A stretch of DNA of 64,000 bases from Azospirillum sp. SYSU D00513 (GTDB taxonomy: Bacteria; Pseudomonadota; Alphaproteobacteria; Azospirillales; Azospirillaceae). Both the position numbers and the translations under genes were made by a program. The stretch lies in the NCBI RefSeq assembly GCF_017356015.1, contig NZ_JAFIQV010000027.1:43742-107741 (forward strand), in the 5' to 3' direction. A model generated the notes under the pieces. The model was not told the origin of the DNA, ran no database searches, and worked only from the letters and a program-made list of their open reading frames with translations. Shown here in pieces: positions 17,464 through 28,300 of this stretch. How positions within the stretch are numbered: the stretch's first letter is position 1; each line of letters opens with the position of its first letter.

Positions 17464-18037
17464 GTGTCTTCATGCCCCGGCGCTCGATCCTGGGACGTCC
17501 ACGCTTTGGATAGAGACGGTCGAACAGCAAGGCCAGTTCGATCTGCTCCTCGGTCAGGCCGTACTCCCGAACGATCTCCTCAGGGGGCGTGCCTGACTGC
17601 ACCATCTGTGCGGCGAGGCGGGGCTTGATGCGCGTGCCCGCGATCACCGGCTCCCCTCCCGCGATACCCTTGGTGATTCGGATGGTGTCCCGAAGCCGCT
17701 CCAGGAGATCGAGCTTCGGCGCGACTTCCTGTGCGATTTTCTCGATTGGGACTTGGAAGAAACCCAGTTCCACCAGTGGCTTGCCTTTTTGGTAAGCATC
17801 CAGGAAATGCTTGTGCCAGAGGCGCCGGACTTCCGTGCTGATGTGCGTCCGGAAGGGCTTCACGGCCACGAAGTAATACAGCGATGGGCGGGAGATCAGC
17901 CTTTCGGCGTTGGATGCTTCGAACACGTTCTGTTCGAATTCGTTGTGCACGGCCTTACTGTCCAGATCGGCCACGTAGGCCGCTTCCGGGACGGTGTACA
18001 AGCCGTGAGCAGGGAGGCGTTCGAGAGCGGACGCCAT
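17444..18037 (-). CDS. DUF433 antitoxin-like protein with N-terminal extension
   Basis: A 197-residue protein whose C-terminal 80 residues carry the DUF433 pattern: GIAGGEPVIAGTRIKP followed by the helix-turn-helix APPEEIVREYGLTEEQIELALL-like segment at about residues 145-170. The N-terminal 110 residues (VPEAAYVADLDSKAVHN) resemble a MerR/Xre-like winged helix seen in longer DUF433 proteins. Start ATG 18037 follows AGGAGGTG, an excellent ribosome site. It overlaps the toxin gene downstream by 20 bases. It should neutralise the toxin and probably repress its own promoter. Confidence 0.8.
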   Translation of the reverse strand: MASALERLPAHGLYTVPEAAYVADLDSKAVHNEFEQNVFEASNAERLISRPSLYYFVAVKPFRTHISTEVRRLWHKHFLDAYQKGKPLVELGFFQVPIEKIAQEVAPKLDLLERLRDTIRITKGIAGGEPVIAGTRIKPRLAAQMVQSGTPPEEIVREYGLTEEQIELALLFDRLYPKRGRPRIERRGMKTHALPPR

Positions 18038-18153
18038 GACGCACCTCCTAAATCAATCCGCGGCCAGGGATCATTTATGCAGCCGGATGGCCAGCGTCAA
18101 GGATGCATGCCTCCTTTTGGGCGGTCCAGGCCGTCGGCGATGCTGTGGGGCCG

Positions 18154-19215
18154 TCAGTGGAAGATCAGGCCATGGATGAAGCGCAGCTTCCCCATGACCG
18201 TGGGCGCGAGGACGAAGGGGTAGAGGTCCGGCAGGCCCATGCTGTGGTTCAGGCTGTTGACCGCGTAGGTCAGCGGTAGCCATGCCGCCATCAGGGCGTC
18301 GAAGTCGCGCTGCCGGTAGGGGTCGAAGTCGATCGCCATGGAGAGGGCCGGATCGGGTTCGTTCCCGGGCTGGATGCGCATGCCGAAGGCGTGCGCCGTC
18401 TCCAGCGTGTCCACGATGTGCAGGTAATGCGCCCAGCTTTCCGCGAAATCCTCCCAGGGATGGGCGCTGGCGTAGCCGCTGACGAAGCGCTGGCTCCAGT
18501 CGGCGGGAGGACCCTCGGCATAATGCCTCGCCAGGCTGGCCCCGTAATCCTGCCGCTCGTCGCCGAACAGGTCACGGAAGGCCGCGAGCCAGAGGCCGTT
18601 GCGGACCAGCCGGTCCCAATAGTAATGGCCGACCTCGTGCCGGAAATGGCCCAGCAGCGTGCGGTAGGACTCGGCCATGTCCTGGCGGTGGCGCTCCCGT
18701 TCGGCGTCGTCCGCCTCGGCGATGTCGATGGTGATCAGGCCCGCGGCGTGGCCCGTGACGATCTGCGCCTGCTCCCGCCCCACCCGTCCCGAGTTGGCCA
18801 GGAAATCGAAGGCGAGACCCTGTTCCGGGTCGTCGAACCGGCTGGTCAAGGGAAGACCCAGCCGCAGGAGGCCGTAGACCAGGCGGTGCTTGGCCGTTTC
18901 CAGCCGCTGCCAGCGCAGCCGGTTGTCCCAGCGGTCGAGGTCGGGGATCGTGCGGTTGAGCCGGCAGGCCCGGCAGAACGGGTTGGCGTTCCCGGCCGGG
19001 ATCAGCCAGTTGCAGACGTCATGGACGGCGTTGGCGCAGAAACGCATGGTCCGAGCGGGGTCCGCCAGCGGCTGCCACGCGTCGCCGGCCAGCGGCGCGA
19101 GCGCGCTCAGCACCGCGAGGTCCGGGATGTAGCCAAGACGGTGCCCGCAGCGCTCGCAGCGTGTGTTCGCAAAATACACCATCTGGCCGCAATGCTGGCA
19201 GCGGAAGATCTTCAT
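18154..19215 (-). CDS. Zinc-ribbon metallopeptidase (COG4307-like)
   Basis: A 353-residue protein. Residues 1-25 form a zinc ribbon with Cys6, Cys9, Cys20 and Cys23, and further cysteines at 60, 68, 81 and 84 may form a second site. The peptidase signature HEVGH (His193, Glu194, His197) is followed by YYWDRL, as in the putative zinc-binding peptidase family DUF2248. ATG 19215 overlaps the stop of the upstream pentapeptide-repeat gene by four bases, so the two are translated together. There is no signal peptide, so it is probably cytoplasmic. Its substrate is unknown. Confidence 0.85.
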   Translation of the reverse strand: MKIFRCQHCGQMVYFANTRCERCGHRLGYIPDLAVLSALAPLAGDAWQPLADPARTMRFCANAVHDVCNWLIPAGNANPFCRACRLNRTIPDLDRWDNRLRWQRLETAKHRLVYGLLRLGLPLTSRFDDPEQGLAFDFLANSGRVGREQAQIVTGHAAGLITIDIAEADDAERERHRQDMAESYRTLLGHFRHEVGHYYWDRLVRNGLWLAAFRDLFGDERQDYGASLARHYAEGPPADWSQRFVSGYASAHPWEDFAESWAHYLHIVDTLETAHAFGMRIQPGNEPDPALSMAIDFDPYRQRDFDALMAAWLPLTYAVNSLNHSMGLPDLYPFVLAPTVMGKLRFIHGLIFH

Positions 19216-19634
19216 GGCCGGGCGCCTTGGCCGGCATCCTCGTCCAGCAGGGCGTGCACCAGCGAGACGCCCTCCAAGTCGGCGCCGGCGAGGTCCGCCC
19301 CGCGCAGGTCGGCATGGTCCAGCTTCGCGCCATGCAGGTCGGCGCCGCGGAGATCCGCCCGCCCGAGATTGGCTTCCCACAGCGATGCGCTCGCCAGGCG
19401 GGTTCCCCGAAGCGAAGCCTCCCGCAGGTCGGCATGGTCGAGGTTGGCCCCCGCGAGGTCGCTGCCGTCGAGAAGAGCCCCGCGCAGATCGGTCCGCCAG
19501 AAGGACCGCCCGACCAGATCGAGGTTGCGCAGATCCGCGCGCGCGCCGTGGGTGCCGCCGGTCGCGGCCCACAGGCGGTGGCTCTCCAGAAGGGACGGCA
19601 AGTTGTCCGGGGCGGCGTTCCTGGTTTCGGGCAT
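19212..19634 (-). CDS. Pentapeptide-repeat protein
   Basis: A 140-residue protein. Residues 35-130 are a run of about eighteen A(D/N)LXX five-residue repeats, for example LRGALLDGSDLAGANLDHA, expected to fold as a right-handed quadrilateral beta-helix. ATG 19634 is preceded by AAGGAGCCCCCG. The gene overlaps the zinc peptidase by four bases. Some pentapeptide-repeat proteins mimic DNA and bind gyrase, but most have no known role; this one is small and its link to a peptidase is the only functional hint. Confidence 0.85.
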   Translation of the reverse strand: MPETRNAAPDNLPSLLESHRLWAATGGTHGARADLRNLDLVGRSFWRTDLRGALLDGSDLAGANLDHADLREASLRGTRLASASLWEANLGRADLRGADLHGAKLDHADLRGADLAGADLEGVSLVHALLDEDAGQGARP

Positions 19635-19740
19635 CGGGGGCTCCTTGGCTGAAGACCGTTCCTCCCTGCACAACAGGGGAAGGCCGCCCTCGGCCCCCGA
19701 GCAATGGCAAGGCGGGGAAGGACAATGGCCCGAAACGACG

Positions 19741-19764
19741 AAAGGGCGGCCGGAGCCGCCCTTT
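19741..19764 (-). terminator. Hairpin terminator after the 66-residue gene
   Basis: Perfect 10-bp stem AAAGGGCGGC (19741-19750) with its complement at 19755-19764 and a four-base loop. The T residues lie in the stem base and there is no longer T-run, so it is a moderate terminator candidate, located just beyond the stop at 19793 on the minus strand. Confidence 0.65.
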
Positions 19765-19792
19765 CGGAACACCAAGCGGAGATATGCCGAAG

Positions 19793-19993
19793 TCAGCCGG
19801 CGGCCTTCTCGAGGCTGAGCTTGCCGAGCGCCGCCGCCTGGGGATCGTTGGTGCCGATGACGCCGACATTGTCGCTCGCGGCCGTGACGATGACGGCCTT
19901 GGTGTCGGCGGCCTTCACGGCCGGCCAGATCTCCCGCAGCCGGTCAGGAGTTCCCCGGAGTTCGAACGTCTTGCCGGTTTGAAGCTTTGCCAT
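19793..19993 (-). CDS. Small conserved-looking hypothetical protein
   Basis: A 66-residue protein beginning MAKLQTGKTFELRGTPDRL with a weak ribosome site (GAGGGTG) before ATG 19993. It has a balanced composition with alternating hydrophobic residues (AVIVTAASDNVGVIGTN), unlike out-of-frame noise in this GC-rich DNA, and it is followed by a hairpin. No family is recognised. Confidence 0.55.
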   Translation of the reverse strand: MAKLQTGKTFELRGTPDRLREIWPAVKAADTKAVIVTAASDNVGVIGTNDPQAAALGKLSLEKAAG

Positions 19994-20130
19994 TGGAGCA
20001 CCCTCGTCGTTGTTCGCTGTTCATTGTACCCGTCGAAGCCTGGGCCGGGATACCGGCTAAAATCAGGACTTCGGCATGCAGTCGCCGCTGGCTGTACTTT
20101 ATCCCGGCCCGCGCGGTCCAGGGCACGAAG

Positions 20131-20163
20131 AAAAAAGCGCGCCTCCCGGGGGAGGCGCGCTTT
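20131..20163 (-). terminator. Terminator of the DEAD-box helicase gene
   Basis: Perfect 13-bp stem AAAGCGCGCCTCC (20134-20146) with complement at 20151-20163 and loop CGGG. Read on the minus strand the stem runs into TTTTTT (A-run at 20131-20136). It lies 25 bases past the helicase stop. Confidence 0.9.
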
Positions 20164-20188
20164 CGTCGGTCGTTACGCTACAATGCGC

Positions 20189-21496
<1,308 letters not shown>

Positions 21497-21938
21497 AGGA
21501 ATGAAACCTTTCCACAGGCATGACGGCGCAAAACGACCCGTGCCCCCGATCGGGGAACGGTCAAGCGCCGGCGATCTCGCCGGGAGGAGGTCGAAAGAGG
21601 GAGAGGCGATTTGCTGGGGAACGCGGCAGGATGCCGCATCATGAAACCTGACGCGTCTCGCTCAAGAGACGTTTGAGCCTCCAGCGATCAAGAACTTTCA
21701 GATAAGGTATCTTGCCTGAACTTCCAAGTTTATTCGGCATCGGGCGGAAAAATAGATGGAAGGACAGCGGCGGAAAGGCTCCCGCGCCAACTGTTCATTT
21801 TTCAAGCAATCCTTTCCCCGCATTCTTTTGCCCGCCGGGATGCGGATGGCCGACCGGCCCCCAATATGCGGGGAACGGCCGACCGCGGACCCGGCCCCCT
21901 TCCGGAGCCCGGCCGGGCATGCGGCCGCGGAGACGATC
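21497..21938. other. Intergenic region: helicase leader and divergent promoter zone
   Basis: No convincing gene. It should contain the long leader of the helicase gene (minus strand) and the promoter of the small gene at 21939 (plus strand). A short hairpin CGTCTC/GAGACG lies at about 21653-21670, in locally AT-richer sequence (21660-21760). Nothing matching a known riboswitch was seen. Confidence 0.5.
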
Positions 21939-22214
21939 ATGACCCACCGCACGGCGACCAGCACCATCACCTTCGCTCACCCCTTCCGGCTGAGCGGTTT
22001 CGCCGAGCCCCTGCCGGCCGGCACATACAAGATCGAAACCCATGAGGAGATGATCGACGGCCTCTCCTTCCCGGCCTACCGGCGGGTGGAGACGCTGCTG
22101 TTCCTGCCGCCGCCTCCGGGCCAGGCGAACCTGATCCAGGTTGCCGCCATCGACCCGGCCGATCTGGAGGAGGCGCAGCGGCGCGACGGAGAGACCTCGG
22201 GCGGACCGGCATAA
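21939..22214 (+). CDS. Small conserved hypothetical protein
   Basis: A 91-residue protein from ATG 21939. The body, THRTATSTITFAHPFRLSGF followed by PAGTYKIETHEEMIDGLSFP, has the look of a short beta-rich protein family that recurs as a hypothetical protein in rhizobia and azospirilla. The open frame extends upstream to 21756 but that part reads as non-coding and lacks a ribosome site. No function is known. It converges on the hybrid kinase gene, with 21 bases between stops. Confidence 0.7.
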   Translation: MTHRTATSTITFAHPFRLSGFAEPLPAGTYKIETHEEMIDGLSFPAYRRVETLLFLPPPPGQANLIQVAAIDPADLEEAQRRDGETSGGPA

Positions 22215-22235
22215 GCCGCCTTTTTGCGGCGACCC

Positions 22236-24992
22236 TTAACCGCCGTCCACCATCGCCGCGACCGTGTCGAGGAAGGTGTCGATGGCGACCGGCTTGGCGA
22301 GGAGCTGGGTGTTCTCGCCAAGCACCTCCTTCTCCATGGCGGCGTTGTAGGCGTATCCGGTGAGGAAGAGCACCTTCAGCTCCGGGTGGCGCGAACGGGC
22401 CATCTCGGCGAGCTGGCGACCGTTGATGCCGGGCAGGCCGACGTCGGTGACCAGGAGGCCGATGCCGCCGTTGGCGTCGAGCGCCTGCATGGCGCCGTTG
22501 CCATCTTCGGCCTCCAGCACCGTGTAGCCCTGCTCCTCCAGCGCATCCACCAGCAGCATGCGGATGAGGGACTCGTCCTCCACCACCAGGACCTTGGCCT
22601 GGCACGCCGCCCGCCTTGGCGGCTCGGCCGCCGCTGCCGCCGTGGCGGACGTGGAGCCGGTGTCCGCATCCTCCGCCTCGACATAACAGGGCAGGTACAG
22701 CCGGACCGTGGTGCCCTTGCCGACCTCGCTCTCCATGCGCACGCGCCCGCCGGACTGGCGGGCGAAGCCGTAGAGCTGGCTCAGCCCCAGCCCCGTGCCC
22801 TGGCCGATGGGCTTGGTCGTGAAGAAGGGCTCGAAGGCGCGTTCCAGCACGTCGGGCGGCATGCCGGTGCCGGTGTCGGTCACGCTCAGCGTGACGTAGT
22901 CGCCGGGCGCGAGGCCGGGGTCCGTCGCCACCTCCTCCTCGTCCAGCTGGGTGTTGGCGGTGGATATCGTCAGGCGCCCGCCCTCGGGCATGGCGTCACG
23001 CGCGTTGATCGACAGGTTCAGCAGCGCGTTCTCGATCTGGTGGGCGTCGGCCCAGGTCGGGCAGATATCCTCGGGAAGGTCCATCTCCACCCGGACCGCC
23101 TCGCCGACCGAGCGTTCGATCAGGTCGCGCATGCCGGTCACCAGCGCGTTCAGATCCGTGCGCTCGGGCTTCAGCGGCTGGCGGCGGGAGAAGGCGAGCA
23201 GCCGTTGCGTCAGGGCGCTCGCCCGGTCCAGCGCGTTGCGGGCGGCGTTGGCGTATTGCTGCACGTCGGTGCGCCCGGCGGCGAGACGGCGCTCGATCAC
23301 TTCCAGGCTGCCGCTGATGGCCTGGAGAAGGTTGTTGAAGTCGTGCGCGACGCCGCCCGTGAGCTGGCCGACCGCCTCCATCTTCTGCGACTGGAACAGC
23401 GCCTCGCGCGCCTCTTCCAGCGCCTGCTGGGTCTGGCGCCACTCGGTGATGTCGCGCGTGACCTTGGCGAAGCCGACCAGCTCGCCCCCGTCGTCGCGGA
23501 TGGGGTCGATGACGACCGAAGCCCAGAAGCGGCTGCCGTCCTTGCGGACGCGCCAGCCCTCCGTCTCGAACTTGCCCTCGCGCGCGGCGGTCTTCAGGCC
23601 GCGCTGCGGCAGGCCGCCCGTCCGGTCCTCCTCCGTGTAGAAGAGGGAGAAATGCTGGCCGGTGATCTCGTCGGCGCCGTAGCCCTTCATCCGCTCCGCA
23701 CCGGCGTTCCAGTTCGTGATGCGCCCCTCCGGGTCGAGCAGATAGATGGCGTAGTCGGTGACGCCCTGGACGAGCAGGCGGAAGCGCTGCTCGCTCCGGC
23801 TCAGCTCCTCCTGCGCCGCCTTCTTGTCCGTGATGTCGCGCGTGACCTTGGCGTAGCCGATCAGCTCGCCCTTCTCGTCGCGGATGGGATCGATGACGAC
23901 CGAGGCCCAGAAACGCGTGCCGTCCTTGCGCAGACGCCAGCCCTCCGTCTCGAAGCGACCGTCGGCCAGCGCGGTGGCGAGGCCCCTCTGCGGCAGGCCG
24001 TTCGCCCGATCCTCCTCGGGATAGAAACGGGAGAAATGCTGCCCAACGATCTCGTCCTCACGGTAGCCCTTGAAACGCTGCGCGCCCGCGTTCCAGTTCA
24101 CCACGTTGCCGTTGGGGTCGAGCATGTAGATGGCGTAGTCGGTGACGCCCTGCACCAGAAGACGGAATCGCTCCTCGCTCTGCCGGAGCGCCTCCTCCGC
24201 CTTGCGCTTTTCGGTGTTGTCGCGCGTGACCTTGGCGTAGCCGACCAGCCGGCCGGTCTCGTCGCGGATGGGATCGATGACGACCGAGGCCCAGAAGCGC
24301 GTGCCGTCCTTGCGCAGACGCCAGCCCTCCGTCTCGAAGCGCCCTTCCGCCAGCGCGGTGGCGAGGCCCCTCTGCGGCAGGCCGTTCGCCCGGTCCTCCT
24401 CGGGATAGAAGCGGGAGAAATGCTGCCCGATGATTTCGTCCTCGCTGTAGCCCTTGAAGCGCTGCGCGCCGGCGTTCCAGCTGCTGACGATGCCGTTGGG
24501 GTCGAGCATGTAAATGGCGTAGTCGGTGACGCCCTGCACCAGAAGGCGGAAGCGCTGCTCGCTGAGCCGGAGCGCCTCCTCCGCCTTGCGTTTCTCGGTG
24601 TTGTCGCGCGTGATCTTCGCGAAGCCGACCAGCGCGCCGTCCTCGTCGCGGATCGTGTCGATCACGGCCGACGCCCAGAAGCGCGTGCCGTCCTTGCGGA
24701 CGCGCCAGCCCTCCGTCTCGAAGCGGCCGTCGGCGAGCGCCACGGCGAGTGCGCGCTGCGGCAGGCCGGCCTTGCGGTCCTCCGGCGTGAAGAAGCGGGA
24801 GAAATGCTGCCCGATGATCTCGTCCGCGCCGTATCCCTTGAAACGCTGCGCCCCCGTGTTCCAGCTGCTGACGATGCCCTGCGGATCGAGCATGTAGATC
24901 GCGTAGTCATGGATGCTGTCGATCAGCAGCTGGAACCGCCGTTCACCGGGCAGCGCGCGCAGGCCGGTAGCGGGAGGCTCGACTTTCAGCAC
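22236..24992 (-). CDS. Hybrid sensor histidine kinase with four tandem PAS domains
   Basis: A 918-residue kinase. Four PAS-PAC units of about 128 residues each (roughly 15-520) share nearly identical text such as DYAIYMLDPNG and FETEGWRLRKDGTRFWAS. HisKA follows with GGVAHDFNN (phospho-His) near 540, HATPase_c with N-box NLSINARDAMPEGG and G-boxes GTGMPP and GQGTGLGLSQ, then a C-terminal receiver domain (KVLVVEDESLIR, acceptor Asp in LLVTDVGLPG). There are no membrane segments, so it senses a cytoplasmic signal. GTG 24992 was chosen because GGAG lies eight bases upstream; the frame runs to 25058. Confidence 0.9.
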   Translation of the reverse strand: MLKVEPPATGLRALPGERRFQLLIDSIHDYAIYMLDPQGIVSSWNTGAQRFKGYGADEIIGQHFSRFFTPEDRKAGLPQRALAVALADGRFETEGWRVRKDGTRFWASAVIDTIRDEDGALVGFAKITRDNTEKRKAEEALRLSEQRFRLLVQGVTDYAIYMLDPNGIVSSWNAGAQRFKGYSEDEIIGQHFSRFYPEEDRANGLPQRGLATALAEGRFETEGWRLRKDGTRFWASVVIDPIRDETGRLVGYAKVTRDNTEKRKAEEALRQSEERFRLLVQGVTDYAIYMLDPNGNVVNWNAGAQRFKGYREDEIVGQHFSRFYPEEDRANGLPQRGLATALADGRFETEGWRLRKDGTRFWASVVIDPIRDEKGELIGYAKVTRDITDKKAAQEELSRSEQRFRLLVQGVTDYAIYLLDPEGRITNWNAGAERMKGYGADEITGQHFSLFYTEEDRTGGLPQRGLKTAAREGKFETEGWRVRKDGSRFWASVVIDPIRDDGGELVGFAKVTRDITEWRQTQQALEEAREALFQSQKMEAVGQLTGGVAHDFNNLLQAISGSLEVIERRLAAGRTDVQQYANAARNALDRASALTQRLLAFSRRQPLKPERTDLNALVTGMRDLIERSVGEAVRVEMDLPEDICPTWADAHQIENALLNLSINARDAMPEGGRLTISTANTQLDEEEVATDPGLAPGDYVTLSVTDTGTGMPPDVLERAFEPFFTTKPIGQGTGLGLSQLYGFARQSGGRVRMESEVGKGTTVRLYLPCYVEAEDADTGSTSATAAAAAEPPRRAACQAKVLVVEDESLIRMLLVDALEEQGYTVLEAEDGNGAMQALDANGGIGLLVTDVGLPGINGRQLAEMARSRHPELKVLFLTGYAYNAAMEKEVLGENTQLLAKPVAIDTFLDTVAAMVDGG
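23440..24970. repeat. Four tandem PAS-coding repeats, 384-bp period
   Basis: Inside the hybrid kinase gene, DNA landmarks recur at a 384-base spacing; for example GAGGCCCCTCTGCGGCAGGC occurs at 23979 and again at 24363. The two central copies are the most alike, and the outer two are more diverged. Confidence 0.85.
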
Positions 24993-25378
24993 AATGAATC
25001 TCCGAGGGTACGCGGAACAAAGAGGCCGATACTCCTCCGCGCGCGGTCCGGAGGTCAATTACGCAATGGGTCCTAGCCTTTCCCCCGGTGCGTGCGGAGG
25101 CTCGCGAAGGCTTGTGCCGGAGGTGGTGAATCCGCCCGCCGCCCAGCCGAAAGGGAGGGGCTCGGCCTTTGGTCGGATCGGCCGGTGCGAGGTCTGGCGC
25201 CGGAGGGCGGATCACGATAGGGGGAATCCGGGGTGGTGATCCGGCGCATCGGCGGGCTAGGGCCTGCCGTTCGGTGCTAACCCCAAGATAATCGCGCGAT
25301 CTTCCTTCGGTACAGATGTTTCCGACTGACGACCACACGGCGACCCCCCTTGAACAGAGGCGCGAGAGCGCAGACGTC
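24993..25378. other. Divergent intergenic region between kinase and treS
   Basis: About 385 bases without a supported gene. It must hold the promoters of the hybrid kinase (minus) and of the treS-glgB operon (plus). The frame of TreS is open from an ATG at 25316, so part of it may be coding. No clear hairpin or -35/-10 pair was recognised. Confidence 0.5.
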
Positions 25379-28300
25379 ATGATCGATCGGCAGGACCCGC
25401 TTTGGTACAAAGACGCGATCATCTACCAGCTGCACGTCAAGGCGTACAACGACGCCAACCATGACGGAATCGGCGATTTCGCCGGGCTGACGCAGAGGCT
25501 CGACTACATACAGGAGCTGGGCGTCAACACGGTCTGGCTGCTGCCCTTCTATCCGTCGCCCTTGCGCGACGACGGGTACGACATCGCCGAATACACGGCG
25601 GTCAACCCGTCCTATGGAAACCTTGACGACTTCAAGCGTTTCCTGGAGGAGTGCCACAGCCGGGGCCTGCGCGTCATCACGGAGCTGGTGATCAACCACA
25701 CCTCCGACCAGCATCCCTGGTTCCAGCGCGCCCGCCGGGCGCCGCCGGGCTCGCCCGAGCGCGACTTCTACGTCTGGTCCGACACCGACCAGAAGTACCA
25801 GGGCACGCGCATCATCTTCTGCGACACGGAGAAGTCCAACTGGACCTGGGACCCGGAGGCCGGCGCCTATTTCTGGCACCGCTTCTATTCGCACCAGCCG
25901 GACCTGAACTTCGACAACCCGAAGGTCCTGGAAGAGGTGCTGAACGTCATGCGCTTCTGGCTGGACATGGGCGTGGACGGGCTCCGTCTCGACGCCGTGC
26001 CCTACCTGAAGGAGCGCGAGGGCACCAACAACGAGAACCTGCCGGAAACCCACGACGTCCTGAAGGCCATCCGCGCTGAGATCGACAGGAGCTACGGCGA
26101 CCGCATGCTGCTGGCCGAGGCGAACCAGTGGCCGGAGGACGTGCTCCCCTATTTCGGCGACCCGGAGAAGGGCGGCGACCAGTGCCACATGGCCTTCCAC
26201 TTCCCGCTGATGCCGCGCATCTACATGGCGGTCGCGATGGAGGACCGGCACCCGATCGCCGACATCATGCGCCAGACGCCGGAGATCCCGTCGCTCTGCC
26301 AGTGGGCCATCTTCCTGCGCAACCATGACGAACTGACGCTGGAGATGGTGACCGACAAGGAGCGGGACTATCTCTGGGACTTCTACGCGGCCGACCGCCG
26401 CATGCGCATCAACCAGGGCATCCGCCGGCGGCTTGCCGCGCTGCTCGACAACGACCGCCGCAAGATCGAGCTGCTGAACAGCCTGCTGATGTCGATGCCC
26501 GGCACGCCCGTCGTCTATTACGGCGACGAGATCGGCATGGGCGACAACATCTATCTCGGCGACCGCGACGGCGTGCGCACGCCGATGCAATGGTCGCCCG
26601 ACCGCAACGGCGGCTTCTCCCGCGCGGACCCGGCGCGGCTCTACCTGCCGGCGATCCAGGATCCGATCTACGGATTCCAGGCGCTGAACGTGGAGGCGCA
26701 GGCGCGCAGCCCGTCCTCGCTGCTGAACTGGATGCGGCGGCTGATCGCCGTCCGCCAGCAGCGCAAGGAGGTCTTCGGGCGCGGTTCCTTCCGGCTGCTC
26801 TATCCGGGCAACCGCAAGGTCCTGGCCTATCTGCGCTGCCTCGACACCGGCGACGGCGCCGACATGGTGCTGTGCGTCGCCAACCTGTCCCGCTCGGCCC
26901 AGGCGGTGGAGCTGGACCTGAAGCAGTTCAGGGGCCGCGTGCCGGTGGAGATGATGGGCCGCACGGTCTTCCCGCCGGTCGGCGACCTGCCCTACCTGCT
27001 GACCATCCCGGCCTACGGCTTCTACTGGTTCGCGCTGGCCGCCGAGGCGGAGCTGCCGAGCTGGCACGAGACGGCGCCGGAGCCGATGCCCGACCTGCTG
27101 ACGCTGGTCGTGCGCGAGGGCTGGCATGCCTTTGCCAGCGGCAAGGCCCTGCAGGAGCTGGCGCGCGACGTGCTGTCGGCCTTCCTGCCGCACCAGCGCT
27201 GGTTCGGCGCCAAGGACCGCACCATCACCGACATCACCGTCCCCGTCACGGCGCAGCTGCCGGGGCCGGGCGACGGCTACATGCTGACGCGGCTCGACGT
27301 CGGGCTGACGGGCGGTGCCGGCGGTGCCGAGACGCAGTCCTACTTCATGCCGCTCGCCATGAGCTGGGAGGAGAACGCCGGCGGCGCCGGCTGGCCGCTG
27401 CTGCCCTACACGCTGGCGAAGGTGCGGCGCGGGCCCAGGCCGGGCGCGCTCTACGACGCCGCCCAGGACGACGCCTTCATCCTGACCCTGCTGTCGGGCA
27501 TGCAGGCGGGGCGGGAACTGCCCGCCGGCGACGGCGCGATCCGCTCCACGCCGACCGCGCGCGGCAAGGAACTCGTCCTGCCGGACGCCCCGGAAGTGCG
27601 CCGCATGGGGGTGGAGCAGAGCAACACGTCGGTTCTCGTCGGCGACCTCGCCGTGGTGAAGGTGCTGCGCCGCCTGACCCAGGGCATCCATCCGGAGCTG
27701 GAGGTCGGGCGCTTCCTGACGGAGGTCGCGGGTTTCGCCAACACCCCGCCGCTGCTGGGTGCGGTCGAGCATGTCGGCGCCGACGGCGGGGCCACGGTGC
27801 TGGCCGTGGCGCACGGCTTCGTCCGCAACCAGGGCGACGGCTGGTCCACGACGGTGGAGGAGCTGGAGCGCACGCTGGACGAGATCCGGCTGGGCGTGGA
27901 CCTGCCCCAGGAAGAGGGCGAGATGATCGACCGCTTCGCCATCCACATGCAGATGGTGGCGACGCTCGGCCAGCGGACGGCGGAGCTGCACTGCGCCCTG
28001 GCGACGAAGAGCGGCGACCCCGCCTTCGAGCCGGAGACGGCCACGGCCGACGACCTGAGGGCCTGGGGCGAGCGCGCCCGCAAGCAGGCCGAGGCCGCCT
28101 TCGCCGTGCTGCCGGGCGCCCTGGATCGGGTGCCGGCGGCGCTGCGCCCGGACGTGGAGGAGCTGATCGCCCGGCGCGAGGAGGTGATGGAACGGCTGGC
28201 CGGCTTCGAGAGCCTGTCCGTCCCGGTCGTGAAGACGCGCATCCACGGCGACTACCATCTGGGCCAGGTGCTGCGCGCCCAGAACGACTGGTACATCATC

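Noticed and set aside
22224..25076. 950-codon open frame on the plus strand opposite the PAS kinase
   Set aside because: It mirrors the kinase gene codon by codon in GC-rich DNA, has no ribosome site or recognisable domain, and its repeats are just the complement of the PAS repeats.
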